In this document: positions 34,874 through 46,057 of the stretch, one piece after another
Position numbering within the stretch: the first letter of the stretch is position 1
Layout: every line of letters begins with the position of its first letter
NCBI RefSeq assembly: GCF_900090195.1
Contig: NZ_LT607803.1
Location: 2,666,001-2,730,000, forward strand
Source: Variovorax sp. HW608
Lineage (GTDB): Bacteria; Pseudomonadota; Gammaproteobacteria; Burkholderiales; Burkholderiaceae_C
Direction of reading: 5' to 3'
Length of the DNA: 64,000 bases
Notes under the pieces: generated by a model
The model's database searches: none
Seen by the model: only the letters and a program-made list of their open reading frames with translations
Told to the model about the DNA's origin: nothing
Made by a program: the position numbers and the translations under genes

Positions 34874-35532
34874 CGCAGGTACTCGACCAACTGCTCGGCG
34901 CCCTTCTGGACCCCAACCTCGGCGGCCGCCATCGAACCCATGCCCGCTGGAAGGTTCCAGGCATTCGGGTACTGCTTGGCGACATAGGCGCCCAGCAGCG
35001 CGTTCGTCGAGGAGTCGTAGATCTCGACCGCGAAACTCACGGAGCCCGACAGCATTCCCTCCTTGCCGCGAGCGGCCTGGACGGCGTTGTAGGGCCCGCC
35101 GAGCAAGTCGAAGTGCATGACCGTATTCAGGACATTCGTGTTGGCCTTTGCGCCGGTGAGCGTGAGCTTGATGCGCACGGTCCCGGCGCCAGGTATTGCC
35201 GATCTCCTGAAGCGGCCACGCAGCTTCTCGGAGAACTCTGCCCGCATGTACTGGGCAAGCCTGTCCTTGTCTGCTTCCGAGATCTTCTCGAACTGGTTGT
35301 CGGCGCCGGTGTAGATGGCGACGGGGTCCATGATGAAGGCTTCGTACCTGGCCCAATCGACATCTGATCTGTACGTATAGGGCATTCGTCCCGTCTCGTC
35401 GCGCTGGTTCACACGCAGCTTCGATGACGATGCCACGCCTGCATAGGGAAGGGGCTGCAGCGAGGAACAGGCGGCCGACGCCACGCAAAGCACCAAGGTT
35501 GCGAGCCGAAAAGGGATGTTTGAAATACGCAT
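34870..35532 (-). CDS. DUF3313 family lipoprotein
   Basis: A 220-residue exported protein with a lipobox (VASAAC, Cys22), so it should be anchored to a membrane, probably outer. The body carries GTVRIKLTLTGAKANT and the DUF3313-style end NLPAGMGSMAAAEVG. It is the first gene of the operon with the AI-2E-type transporter. A strong promoter and a TetR-type palindrome precede it. Confidence 0.82.
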   Translation of the reverse strand: MRISNIPFRLATLVLCVASAACSSLQPLPYAGVASSSKLRVNQRDETGRMPYTYRSDVDWARYEAFIMDPVAIYTGADNQFEKISEADKDRLAQYMRAEFSEKLRGRFRRSAIPGAGTVRIKLTLTGAKANTNVLNTVMHFDLLGGPYNAVQAARGKEGMLSGSVSFAVEIYDSSTNALLGAYVAKQYPNAWNLPAGMGSMAAAEVGVQKGAEQLVEYLR

Positions 35533-35595
35533 GTGATCTTCCTGGTTTGACAGTTCACGGGACCGTCGACAGACCGCACCGCGGCGTCAATACAG

Positions 35596-35612
35596 AACCG
35601 TAGTGTACGGTT
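35596..35612. promoter_or_regulatory. Perfect palindrome AACCGTA-GTG-TACGGTT, probable TetR operator
   Basis: Seven-base perfect arms lie between the divergent DUF3313 and tetR genes, immediately after the -10 box of the DUF3313 promoter. Position and symmetry fit autoregulation and repression by the TetR protein at 35681. Confidence 0.65.
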
Positions 35613-35614
35613 TG

Positions 35615-35642
35615 ATTATACGAAGACCCTTCGGGGCGTCAA
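35615..35642 (-). promoter_or_regulatory. Promoter of the DUF3313/AI-2E operon
   Basis: On the minus strand TTGACG (35637-35642), a 16-base spacer and perfect TATAAT (35615-35620). Transcription would start inside the adjacent palindrome, so bound repressor would block it. Confidence 0.65.
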
Positions 35643-35680
35643 GAAAAGCGTACAGTTCGGTCTTCTTTCGAGGAGACCTG

Positions 35681-36301
35681 ATGAGGGTGCGAACCGAGGC
35701 TCGCCGCGAAGCCATCGTCGAAGCAGCGACTGAACTCTTCAAGGAGATGGGCTACGAGCGGGCGTCGATGAACGAACTGGCCAAGCGTCTTGGGGGCTCC
35801 AAGTCGACGCTGTATGGGTACTTCTCTTCAAAGGAGGAGCTCTTTGTCGCGGTCGTCGAGGCCGTGGCGACAGGCCATCTACTGGACGCGACGCAGGAGC
35901 TCGCTGCAGAAGTCGCGCATGGAAAGCCCACGTTGGAAGCGCGGCTCGGCCGATTCGGCGAGCGCATGCTCGGCGTACTGACACACGACGAGAGTGCGCT
36001 GGCTGTCTACCGCATGGTGGTCGCCGAAGCCGGGCGCTCGGACGTGGGGCAACTGTTCTACGACTCTGGCCCCGCCGCCGCGATGGCGGCACTCACCGGG
36101 TTGATGGCCGCAGCCATGGACCGCGGCGAGCTTCGCCGTTCCGACCCCAAGGTGGCGGCAGCCCATTTCACGGCGCTGGTCATGGCCGAAACCGACATGA
36201 GGCTGTTCCAGAGGAACCCTCCTCCCTTATCGCTTAAAGAGATCCGCCGGATGGTCGGTCGAGGGGTCGAGATGTTCATGCGCGGCGCCGCGCAGAGCTG
36301 A
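35681..36301 (+). CDS. TetR/AcrR family transcriptional regulator
   Basis: A 206-residue regulator. The N-terminal helix-turn-helix (about residues 10-55) reads AATELFKEMGYERASMNELA then GGSKSTLYGYFSSKEELF, the classic TetR form. The C-terminal part resembles the TetR_C_7/AefR-like ligand domain. GAGGAG five bases before ATG 35681 sets the start, although the frame opens earlier. It is divergent from the DUF3313/AI-2E operon, with a perfect palindrome between. Confidence 0.93.
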   Translation: MRVRTEARREAIVEAATELFKEMGYERASMNELAKRLGGSKSTLYGYFSSKEELFVAVVEAVATGHLLDATQELAAEVAHGKPTLEARLGRFGERMLGVLTHDESALAVYRMVVAEAGRSDVGQLFYDSGPAAAMAALTGLMAAAMDRGELRRSDPKVAAAHFTALVMAETDMRLFQRNPPPLSLKEIRRMVGRGVEMFMRGAAQS

Positions 36302-36334
36302 CCGGCAGCAGATCGCAATGGTCGTTCTCACCCA

Positions 36335-37237
36335 TCACCGAGGCATCCGCTGGATGAAATCCACGAACGCCCGCAGCGGCGCAGGCAGCAGCCGCCGGCC
36401 CGGGTAGTACAGAAACGGTCCCGAGAAGCGCAGCCACCACGGCTCGAGGATCGGCTCCAGGGCACCACTGTCCAGGTGCGGCCGCAGCCAGTCTTCGAAC
36501 AGGTAGATGACGCCGGCGCCCGCGATGGCCGCATCCACCGCGAGGTCGGTCGTGCCGCCCAGCCGCACGATCAGCGGGCCGGTCACGTCGATGCGTAGCT
36601 TGTCGCCCTTGCGCTCGAATTCCCAGGGCGGCGTCAGGCCGCTGGCAAAGCGGCCGCGCAGGCAGGCGTGGGTCAGCAGTTCGCTCGGGTGCTTCGGGCG
36701 GCCGCGGCGATCGAGGTACTCGGGCGAGGCAGCGACGGCGAAGCGCTGGGTGCGCGGGCCGATGGGAACTGCGATCATGTCCTGCTCGAGCCGCTCCTCG
36801 TAGCGGATGCCGGCATCGCAGCCCGCCGCCAGCACATCCACGAAGCCATCCTCGGCGATCACTTCGAGCGAGATGTCGGGGTAGGCCGCCAGGAAGCCCG
36901 GCACGATCTTCGGAAGCACCAGGCGCGCCGCGCTGATGGGCACGTTCAGCCGCAAGGTGCCGGCCGGCCGATCGCGAAAGCCGTTGACCACGTCGAGCGC
37001 GGCTTCGACCTCGGTGAACGCAGGCCGCAGCCGCTCGATCAGGCGCTGTCCCGCTTCGGTGGGCAGCACGCTGCGCGTCGTCCGGTGCAACAGCCGCACG
37101 CCCATTTGCGCCTCCAGCCTGCGCACGGCTTCGCTCAGCCTCGACGCGCTGACGCCACGCAGGCGTGCGCCTTCGCGAAAGCCCTTGGCTTCTGCGACCG
37201 CGACGAATGCATTCAGATCTCCGAGGTCGACTTTCAT
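36335..37237 (-). CDS. LysR family transcriptional regulator
   Basis: A 300-residue LTTR. The winged helix is at residues 1-60 (DLNAFVAVAEAKGFREGARL, then SRLSEAVRRLEAQMGVRLL), followed by a periplasmic-binding-type effector domain. Its DNA helix has GVSASRLSEA in place of the more common S-x-S-x-I-S. It is divergent from the aldo/keto reductase gene, which is its likely target. Confidence 0.92.
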   Translation of the reverse strand: MKVDLGDLNAFVAVAEAKGFREGARLRGVSASRLSEAVRRLEAQMGVRLLHRTTRSVLPTEAGQRLIERLRPAFTEVEAALDVVNGFRDRPAGTLRLNVPISAARLVLPKIVPGFLAAYPDISLEVIAEDGFVDVLAAGCDAGIRYEERLEQDMIAVPIGPRTQRFAVAASPEYLDRRGRPKHPSELLTHACLRGRFASGLTPPWEFERKGDKLRIDVTGPLIVRLGGTTDLAVDAAIAGAGVIYLFEDWLRPHLDSGALEPILEPWWLRFSGPFLYYPGRRLLPAPLRAFVDFIQRMPR

Positions 37238-37250
37238 TGTCTGGAATTCC

Positions 37251-37263
37251 GCACAGCCTGTGC
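37251..37263. promoter_or_regulatory. Palindrome GCACAG-C-CTGTGC in the LysR/AKR intergenic region
   Basis: A perfect 13-base inverted repeat 14 bases upstream of the LysR start. LysR proteins commonly bind such dyads near their own promoter. The role is inferred from position only. Confidence 0.35.
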
Positions 37264-37398
37264 CGATTATGGTGGCTTATCAAGCAGCCGCGGGCTCCCT
37301 AGACTGATTGCCAGGGTTCGAAAAAGCAGGCGCTCCATGCTCGTTGCGCGGACCCCGACCTCCTCCCTTCAAGTCCAGGAACCAGCAAAGGAAGCACC

Positions 37399-38274
37399 AT
37401 GTCCAGCACTCCCCTCCCCACCCAATTCACCCTCGGCGACCGCACCGTCAAACGCGTCGGCTACGGCGCCATGCAACTGGCCGGCCCCGGCGTCTTCGGA
37501 CCGCCCAAGGACCGCACGGGCGCGCTCGCCGTGCTGCGCGAGGCGGTGGCCCAGGGCGTCAATCACATCGACACCAGCGACTACTACGGACCGCACATCA
37601 CCAACGAGATCATTCGCGAGGCGCTCGCGCCGTACCCCGATGACCTCGTCATTACCACCAAGATCGGCGCGCGGCGCGATGCCAAGGGCGCGTGGCTGCC
37701 GGCAGCGTCGGCCAAGGAGCTCGAGCAGGCCGTCCACGACAACCTGCGCAACCTGGGCCTGGGCGTGCTGCATGTGGTCAACCTGCGCTTCATGTTCGAC
37801 GCGCACGGCCCGGCCGAGGGCGCGATCGAGGAGCCGCTGACGGCCCTGGCCGAGCTTCAGCGCCGCGGACTGGTCCGCCACATCGGGCTGAGCAACGTCA
37901 CGCCACGGCAGGTGGCCGAGGGCCGGCGCATCTGCCCGATCGTCTGCGTGCAGAACCAGTACAACCTGGTGCACCGGCATGACGATACGTTCATCGACGA
38001 GCTGGCGCGCGCGGGCATCGCCTACGTGCCCTTCTTCCCGCTCGGCGGGTTCACGCCGCTGCAGTCCTCGGAACTCTCCGACGTGGCCGGCCGCCTGGAC
38101 GCCACGCCGATGCAGGTGGCGCTTGCCTGGCTCCTGCGCCGCGCGCCCAACATCCTGCTGATTCCGGGCACCTCGTCCGTCGCGCATCTGCGCGAGAACC
38201 TCGCGGCGTCGATCGAGCTGCCGGCCGACGTGATCGCGACGCTGGACCGGCTGGGCGCCGCCCAGCCGGCGTGA
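37399..38274 (+). CDS. Aldo/keto reductase family oxidoreductase
   Basis: A 291-residue (beta/alpha)8 reductase. VGYGAMQLAG and NHIDTSDYYGPH supply the catalytic Asp and Tyr, and TTKIGARRD supplies the Lys region. Later 'HIGLSNV' and IPGTSSVAHLRENL form the NADPH site. These oxidoreductases reduce aldehydes and ketones; the substrate is not evident. It is controlled probably by the divergent LysR. It ends nine bases from the convergent hydrolase. Confidence 0.93.
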   Translation: MSSTPLPTQFTLGDRTVKRVGYGAMQLAGPGVFGPPKDRTGALAVLREAVAQGVNHIDTSDYYGPHITNEIIREALAPYPDDLVITTKIGARRDAKGAWLPAASAKELEQAVHDNLRNLGLGVLHVVNLRFMFDAHGPAEGAIEEPLTALAELQRRGLVRHIGLSNVTPRQVAEGRRICPIVCVQNQYNLVHRHDDTFIDELARAGIAYVPFFPLGGFTPLQSSELSDVAGRLDATPMQVALAWLLRRAPNILLIPGTSSVAHLRENLAASIELPADVIATLDRLGAAQPA

Positions 38275-38282
38275 GGAAGCGT

Positions 38283-39011
38283 TCAGTCGCGCCCAGCCGC
38301 CAGAATCGCTCGGGCCAGCACTGGCGGATTGCTGAACCACATCTCGTGGCTGCCGTCGCATTCGACCAGCCGGAAAAGACCCAGCCGTTCCGACAGCCTG
38401 GGATGCCACGGCAGCCCGTGCGGCATCGCGGTGTCCTGCCGGCAGTTCACATAGGACTTGCCCAAGCTCAGCTCGGCCAGCGGCCGGGCTAGCCGGATCT
38501 TTTCCGTGAACGTGCGATAGGGATGGGGGTTGAGCTTGCCGAAGCTGCTCTGGGCCAGCGCCAGGTCGGCGTCGTTGATGAAGGCTTCCCGCCAGACCTC
38601 GAAGGGCAGCATCACGGTGTTGCCGTTGGCTTCGGCCATGGCGTCGAACAATGTGACGTAGTGCGGCGGCACCAGGTCATTCAGGCTTTGGCCATCGAGC
38701 GGGACGAAGGCGTTCACATAGATCAGTCGCCGAAGACGTTCGGGCGCGCGGTCCGCGGCGCCCGAGATGACCATGCCGCCATAGCTATGCCCTGCCAGTC
38801 GGACGTCGCGCAGGTCCCGTTCCTGCAAGTAGTTAACCAGCGATTCGATGGCATCCGTCAGGTCCGATGTGGCGCGGTCGTCTCCGGGTCTGTTGCCAGC
38901 CAGCGTGGGACAGTGCACCGTGTGGCCCGCCTCGCGCAGGCAGGCCGCCGTGGCTTCCAGTTCATCGCCTGTGTGCCAGGCGCCGTGGACAAGAACATAG
39001 GTGTCGGACAT
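38283..39011 (-). CDS. Alpha/beta hydrolase, EstC/HNL-like
   Basis: A 242-residue cytoplasmic hydrolase. It starts with TYVLVHGAWHTG (oxyanion HG), has the nucleophile elbow GHSYGG near residue 97, and the catalytic His in CDGSHEMWFSNP near the C-terminus. This set matches the salicylate-esterase/hydroxynitrile-lyase-like group of small esterases. It lies 105 bases downstream of the AraC gene on the same strand and may be its target. Confidence 0.88.
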   Translation of the reverse strand: MSDTYVLVHGAWHTGDELEATAACLREAGHTVHCPTLAGNRPGDDRATSDLTDAIESLVNYLQERDLRDVRLAGHSYGGMVISGAADRAPERLRRLIYVNAFVPLDGQSLNDLVPPHYVTLFDAMAEANGNTVMLPFEVWREAFINDADLALAQSSFGKLNPHPYRTFTEKIRLARPLAELSLGKSYVNCRQDTAMPHGLPWHPRLSERLGLFRLVECDGSHEMWFSNPPVLARAILAAGRD

Positions 39012-39116
39012 CGCAGTCTCCTTGGTTGGAAATGGAAGACTGCAATCTAGAAGGGCATCCTGCGATCGGGTGGCCGCCGCGTGCCATTCTCATGGCCGCG
39101 TCGCGCCACGCGCTCG

Positions 39117-40100
39117 TCACCCTTGAGGCTTGCGGCGGAACCGTGCCGGGGTCGCACCCAGGTGCAACCGACATGCGCGCACGAAGTGCGATGCGTCGAG
39201 CAGGCCCACGCGCCGGCCGATCTCGGCCACGGTGAGCCGGCCGAATCGCGGGTCGGACAGCAGGCGTGCGGCGACGCTCATTCGGCAGGCCATCAGGTGC
39301 TCGGCGAATGTCATGCCGCCCTCGGCCAGGCAGCGGTGCAAGGTTCGCGGTGAAATGCAGAGGGACGCCGCGACGGCGCCGGCCGTCAACCCGGGCTGCG
39401 CATGCTGCTCCCGCACCTGGTCGAGGATGCGCTGTCGCAGTGATGGGAAAGCATGGCCCCGTGCGGCTGCCGCTGGCGCGCCCATCGCCAGTGCCATCAG
39501 CGCCCCCAACTGATCCATGAGCAGGCGCGACGGCAGCGGCGGCGCCGCCGCCAACTCCGGCGTGAGTTCGCGGGCGAATGCGCTCAGAACGGCGCCCCAG
39601 CCGGCGCTGCCATCGATCCGCTGGCCCAGCGCGGCCTGGACGTCGGGAAGCCAGGCGGCCAGCCACTCGGGATGCAGTTGCAGTGAGACGGTGTTCGCCG
39701 AGGTCGGAAAGTGAAATTCATAGCGCTGCCTGGAGTCCACCAGCACCAGGTCGCCCGGCAACAACCGCGCGCCGCGCTGCTCCTGGACCGCCGTCCAGGC
39801 CGAGTCGCTCTTGCAGAGCAGGTAGAGGTAGTTGTCACGGCTGCGCGCGATGGCCGCGCGTGTGCGGTAGACGTCCTGGGCGCTGCCGCACACCCGGTTG
39901 ACGGCGACGTTGCCCCATGAAACCGACTCCAGGCTCGAATGAAAGACTGCCGCCGAGGGGCTCGTGGCCTCCATTTCCAGGAAGCCTTCGCAGATCGCGC
40001 CCACCCAGTAGTCCAGTCGCTGTGCGGGCGCGGCGGCGTCTGTGGACCAGCGCCGAATGCAGGCGCTGGCCGGAAGAGGCGCTGTCGAGGTGGCGATCAT
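39117..40100 (-). CDS. AraC family transcriptional regulator
   Basis: A 327-residue regulator. The N-terminal 190 residues form an AraC-binding-like ligand domain (RLLPGDLVLVDSRQRYEF). The C-terminal 100 residues hold two helix-turn-helix units, with LTAGAVAASLCISPRTLHR and RLTVAEIGRRVGLLDASHFVRA. It is followed by the esterase gene on the same strand. Confidence 0.92.
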   Translation of the reverse strand: MIATSTAPLPASACIRRWSTDAAAPAQRLDYWVGAICEGFLEMEATSPSAAVFHSSLESVSWGNVAVNRVCGSAQDVYRTRAAIARSRDNYLYLLCKSDSAWTAVQEQRGARLLPGDLVLVDSRQRYEFHFPTSANTVSLQLHPEWLAAWLPDVQAALGQRIDGSAGWGAVLSAFARELTPELAAAPPLPSRLLMDQLGALMALAMGAPAAAARGHAFPSLRQRILDQVREQHAQPGLTAGAVAASLCISPRTLHRCLAEGGMTFAEHLMACRMSVAARLLSDPRFGRLTVAEIGRRVGLLDASHFVRACRLHLGATPARFRRKPQG

Positions 40101-40137
40101 GGGCGCAAGTGTGGCCGATGAAGGCGCCGTCGCCGGC

Positions 40138-40890
40138 TCAGCTTCGCGGCGACGGCTTGATCACGGCCACCAGCGCGCCCTGCGGGTCGCTCAGCATGCC
40201 GATACGGCCGACGCCCGGGATGTCGGTCCCCGGCATGCACACGGTGGCGCCGAGCTGCCCGGCCTTGGAGAGCGTCGCGTCGCAGTCGGCCACGTGAACA
40301 TAGGGGACCCACTGCGAAGGCATCTTCTCGTCCGGCGACTTCATGACGCCGCCGCGGCCCTTGTCGCCCTCGGTCTTCAGCAGGTGGTAGCTGCCGCCGG
40401 CCTCCATCGGCATCGTGTCCTGCGTGTAGCCGATGAGCCCGGTATAGAACTTCAGCGCAGCCTGCGGGTCCGAGGTCGTCAGTTCGTTCCAGACCCAGCC
40501 GCCTACGGGCACGTCCTGGTCCGGGCGGTCTGCCTGCGCACTCTTCCACAACGAAATGCGCGCGCCCGTCGGATCGATCACCGCAGCGCCGCGGCCCACC
40601 GGTCCGTAGTCCATGGGCGCCGATTCACTCCTGGCGCCGGCGGCGAGTGCGGCCGCATAGGCCTTGTCCACGTCGGGAACCGAGACATAGGAAACCCAGC
40701 GCGCGCCGCCATCGGCCTGGACGAAGCCGCCGATGCCGTCGGCGCCGTTCATGATCATCGTGTACTGCATCTGCCCCATGGGCATGCTCTCGGCATGCCA
40801 GCCGAACAGCGACGCGTAGAAGGCTTGCGCCTTTGCAGGATCGCCGGATGCATGCTCGAACCAGACGAATTTTCCGGGAAGGTAGCTCAT
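40138..40890 (-). CDS. VOC family protein (two glyoxalase-like domains)
   Basis: A 250-residue protein of two vicinal-oxygen-chelate repeats: residues about 5-120 (GKFVWFEHASGDPAKAQAFY) and about 130-248 (WVWNELTTSDPQAALKFY). Members bind metals or small hydrophobic molecules. AAAAGGAG before ATG 40890 sets the start. It is the third gene of a minus-strand set after arsR and the SRPBCC-GST gene, with a 14-base gap. Confidence 0.9.
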   Translation of the reverse strand: MSYLPGKFVWFEHASGDPAKAQAFYASLFGWHAESMPMGQMQYTMIMNGADGIGGFVQADGGARWVSYVSVPDVDKAYAAALAAGARSESAPMDYGPVGRGAAVIDPTGARISLWKSAQADRPDQDVPVGGWVWNELTTSDPQAALKFYTGLIGYTQDTMPMEAGGSYHLLKTEGDKGRGGVMKSPDEKMPSQWVPYVHVADCDATLSKAGQLGATVCMPGTDIPGVGRIGMLSDPQGALVAVIKPSPRS

Positions 40891-40904
40891 CTCGAATCTC
40901 CTTT

Positions 40905-42011
40905 TCACCGCGCTTGGGCGGCAGGGGTTGCATCGTGCGGGGCGGTGGCCGCGGCGAAGCTGGGCCGTGCCCGCATGTTGTCGAGTGCGCGACGGATGTT
41001 CGGCCGGTCCGACAGCAATTGTCCCCCTTCGGGGAAGCGGCCGAGGTAGTCGAGGATCGGCGTCACCAGGATGTCCGCGTACGAGGGTGCAGCGCCGCCG
41101 ATGAACTCGCGGCCCTGGAGGCAGCGCTCCAGCGCATCGAGCGGGCAGACCATGTCGACCGCTGCCTTGCCGATGACGACACGATCGGGCGTGCCGCCCT
41201 CGCCGCGCGGAAACACATATTGCAGCACATAGCGCCGCACCATCGCGTCGTAGATGTAGGCGCCGACCGCGCTCACCCACGTTTCGGTGCGCGCCCGGTC
41301 GACCACCATGCCGGGGTTGAGGCTCGGGCCGTCGAAGCCCTCGTCGATATAGCGCAGGATCGCGCTGGTCTCCCAGATCTCGGTCTCGCCGTCGCGAAAC
41401 GCCGGCATCTTGCCGAACGGGTGGATCGCGTCGATCTCCGGGCTGTGCGGTGTGGCGCGCTGGAATGTGTAGGCGAGGCCTTTTTCCGCGAGGCCGATGC
41501 GCGCACTGCGCACGTAGCTGCTCGCGGGCTCTCCGAGCAGGATGAGCGTGGCGGCAGTTCCGCGTTCATCGAGCAGGTCGGTCAGACGATTGAAGACCGA
41601 GTTCCATCCCTGGGCATGACCGTTGCGGGCGGCCTCTGCCGGGAAGCCGCTGTGGCGCATCTGGATTTCCGTGCCGCCGTCGCGGGCCACGAAGTCGATC
41701 TCGATGAGCGTCTGCAGGCCCGCCATGCCATCGACGCCCTGCTCCCACACCCAGGTGTAGACCAGGCGCTCCGCACGCTTGATCTCGCGGTAGCGTCCGC
41801 CCACCGAGTGGTTGGCGTTGTCGCCGGTACGCATCTCGATGCGCCAGGCGCCATCGACGCGGGCATCGACCGTGGCGCTGGCCACCGACATTCCGCGCGG
41901 ACAGTGCCAGCGCGACAGCGCAGCCTCGTCGACGAAGGCGTCGAACACCTTTTCGCGCGGGGCACGGATGAAGCGGGTGAGGTTCAGAGTGAAGTCCTGC
42001 GGGGCATTCAT
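40905..42011 (-). CDS. Fusion protein: SRPBCC (AHSA1-like) domain plus glutathione S-transferase
   Basis: A 368-residue protein. Residues about 8-150 form an AHSA1/SRPBCC lipid-binding-type domain (RFIRAPREKVFDAFVD, then WHCPRGMSV, then GWNSVFNRLTDLL). From about residue 155 a complete GST begins (LILLGEPASSYVRSARIGLAEK) with the glutathione-site 'FGKMPAF' and ETSAILRYID. The frame is continuous, without a stop or low-complexity joint, so this reads as a real fusion. AAGGAG precedes ATG 42011, which overlaps the arsR stop by four bases. The SRPBCC part is the usual partner of this ArsR type. Confidence 0.88.
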   Translation of the reverse strand: MNAPQDFTLNLTRFIRAPREKVFDAFVDEAALSRWHCPRGMSVASATVDARVDGAWRIEMRTGDNANHSVGGRYREIKRAERLVYTWVWEQGVDGMAGLQTLIEIDFVARDGGTEIQMRHSGFPAEAARNGHAQGWNSVFNRLTDLLDERGTAATLILLGEPASSYVRSARIGLAEKGLAYTFQRATPHSPEIDAIHPFGKMPAFRDGETEIWETSAILRYIDEGFDGPSLNPGMVVDRARTETWVSAVGAYIYDAMVRRYVLQYVFPRGEGGTPDRVVIGKAAVDMVCPLDALERCLQGREFIGGAAPSYADILVTPILDYLGRFPEGGQLLSDRPNIRRALDNMRARPSFAAATAPHDATPAAQAR

Positions 42012-42406
42012 GATGGGCGGCTCCTTCGGTGACGAGGGGATTTGGCAGGAACGGCGGCGCGAGGGGCCTTGCGGCCTTTCGTGTCGCCAGGCAAGGGCGG
42101 CGCTTCGAGCAACTCGGCCAGCCGGTCCAGGCTCTCCTCCCAGAAGGCGCGATAGGGCTCGAACCAGTCGTGTGCGGTGCGCAGGCCGGGGCCGTGCAAG
42201 CGGCAGATTCGCCACTGCGCGCTGGCCTCGCGCTCGATCAATCCGGCCTGTTCGAGCACGCGCAGGTGGCGCGAGATGGCCGGCCCGGAAATCGGAAACG
42301 GTTCGACCAGTGCGCCCACATGCGTGGGACCCTGGGCCAGCCGCGCCAGGATCGCGCGTCGCGTCGGGTCGGCCAGGGCGGCGAAGGCAGTGCTGAGCGC
42401 ATCCAT
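42008..42406 (-). CDS. ArsR family (SmtB-like) transcriptional regulator
   Basis: A 132-residue winged-helix repressor. It has ALADPTRRAILARLAQ and GPAISRHLRVLEQAGLI, and lacks the CxC metal motif of arsenic sensors. This subtype is regularly encoded with SRPBCC (AHSA1) proteins, as here. The basic Arg/Lys/Pro tail is probably disordered. A palindrome stands directly before its start. Confidence 0.92.
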   Translation of the reverse strand: MDALSTAFAALADPTRRAILARLAQGPTHVGALVEPFPISGPAISRHLRVLEQAGLIEREASAQWRICRLHGPGLRTAHDWFEPYRAFWEESLDRLAELLEAPPLPGDTKGRKAPRAAVPAKSPRHRRSRPS

Positions 42407-42410
42407 TCCT

Positions 42411-42432
42411 TATTTAACTCAATGTTTAAATA
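42411..42432 (-). promoter_or_regulatory. Inverted repeat TATTTAA-N8-TTAAATA, probable ArsR operator
   Basis: Perfect seven-base AT-rich arms with an eight-base spacer begin four bases upstream of the arsR start codon, inside an otherwise GC-rich region. ArsR proteins bind such long AT-rich dyads, so autorepression of the arsR/SRPBCC-GST/VOC operon is likely. Confidence 0.6.
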
Positions 42433-42512
42433 CAAGTCAACGCTCGGCGCGATTGCGCGCACCGTCGACCGGGTCAAGTGATAGAGTCGATTCGAAAAGC
42501 GCCAGGAACACC

Positions 42513-43039
42513 ATGCCGACTCTCCATTCGCGTGTCCTCGTCACGGCAACGGCGTTGTTCGCGGTGGCCGGCTGTGCAACGAGCCCGGTCACGATCCCGC
42601 CGGACCTCCCCGCGCAGCTGCGGGCGCCCGCAGGCGAGTTGCCATTCCTCGAGGCGCTGGCCACGGGCGTGCAGATCTACGAGTGCGCGCCAAAACCTGG
42701 TGAATCGTCGGCCTTTGCGTGGACCTTCCGCGCACCGGAGGCGACGCTCAGCGATCGATCGGGCCGCGCGCTCGGCAAGCACTATGCGGGGCCGACGTGG
42801 GAGTCGCTCGACGGCAGCAAGGTCGTCGGACAGGTGAAGGCGAGCGATCCAGGGCCGGGCCCGGCGGCGATCCCCTGGCTGCTGCTGACTGCGAGATCGT
42901 CCAGTGGCACGGGGCCCCTCGCTCAAGCGGCAAGCATCCAGCGGGTGAGGACGGCCGGAGGTATCGCGCCCACCGAGCGCTGCAGTGCGACGAATGCCGC
43001 GCAGATCGCGCGCGTGCCTTACAGCGCCACGTACTACTT

Positions 43040-43058
<19 letters not shown>
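42513..43058 (+). CDS. DUF3455 domain lipoprotein
   Basis: A 181-residue exported protein with a lipobox (AVAGC, Cys about 22). The DUF3455 pattern follows: LPFLEALATGVQIYECAP, AFAWTFRAPEATL, HYAGPTWESLDGS and a late YSATYYFYRV. CAGGA before ATG 42513 supports the start. The function of the family is unknown. Its 3' end overlaps the convergent glycosidase gene by 19 bases. Confidence 0.88.
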
Positions 43059-45826
<2,768 letters not shown>

Positions 45827-46057
45827 GGCAGGTTCTCCTTGAGGAGAGACGATTGGGCCTCATCTCGGCATGTTTGATCAAGGCTCCAAGCGTTCCAGTC
45901 GGCTGGCGCCGGCCGGGGCCGGGATGGGCTGTGCTGAGGTCCAAAGAGGCATCGAATGACCCCAGCAACATGTCCGAAGTCTGAGACAGCGATGACTGTC
46001 AACGCCGGCCCGATCCTCCTGGCAGCCCCCCATGTTCACCGATGGCGCGTGAGCGCG

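Noticed and set aside
35596..35612. The TetR palindrome as another copy of the etf-type site
   Set aside because: AACCGTA/TACGGTT does not match ATACRC-NN-GCGTAT in arms or spacing, so the two belong to different regulators.
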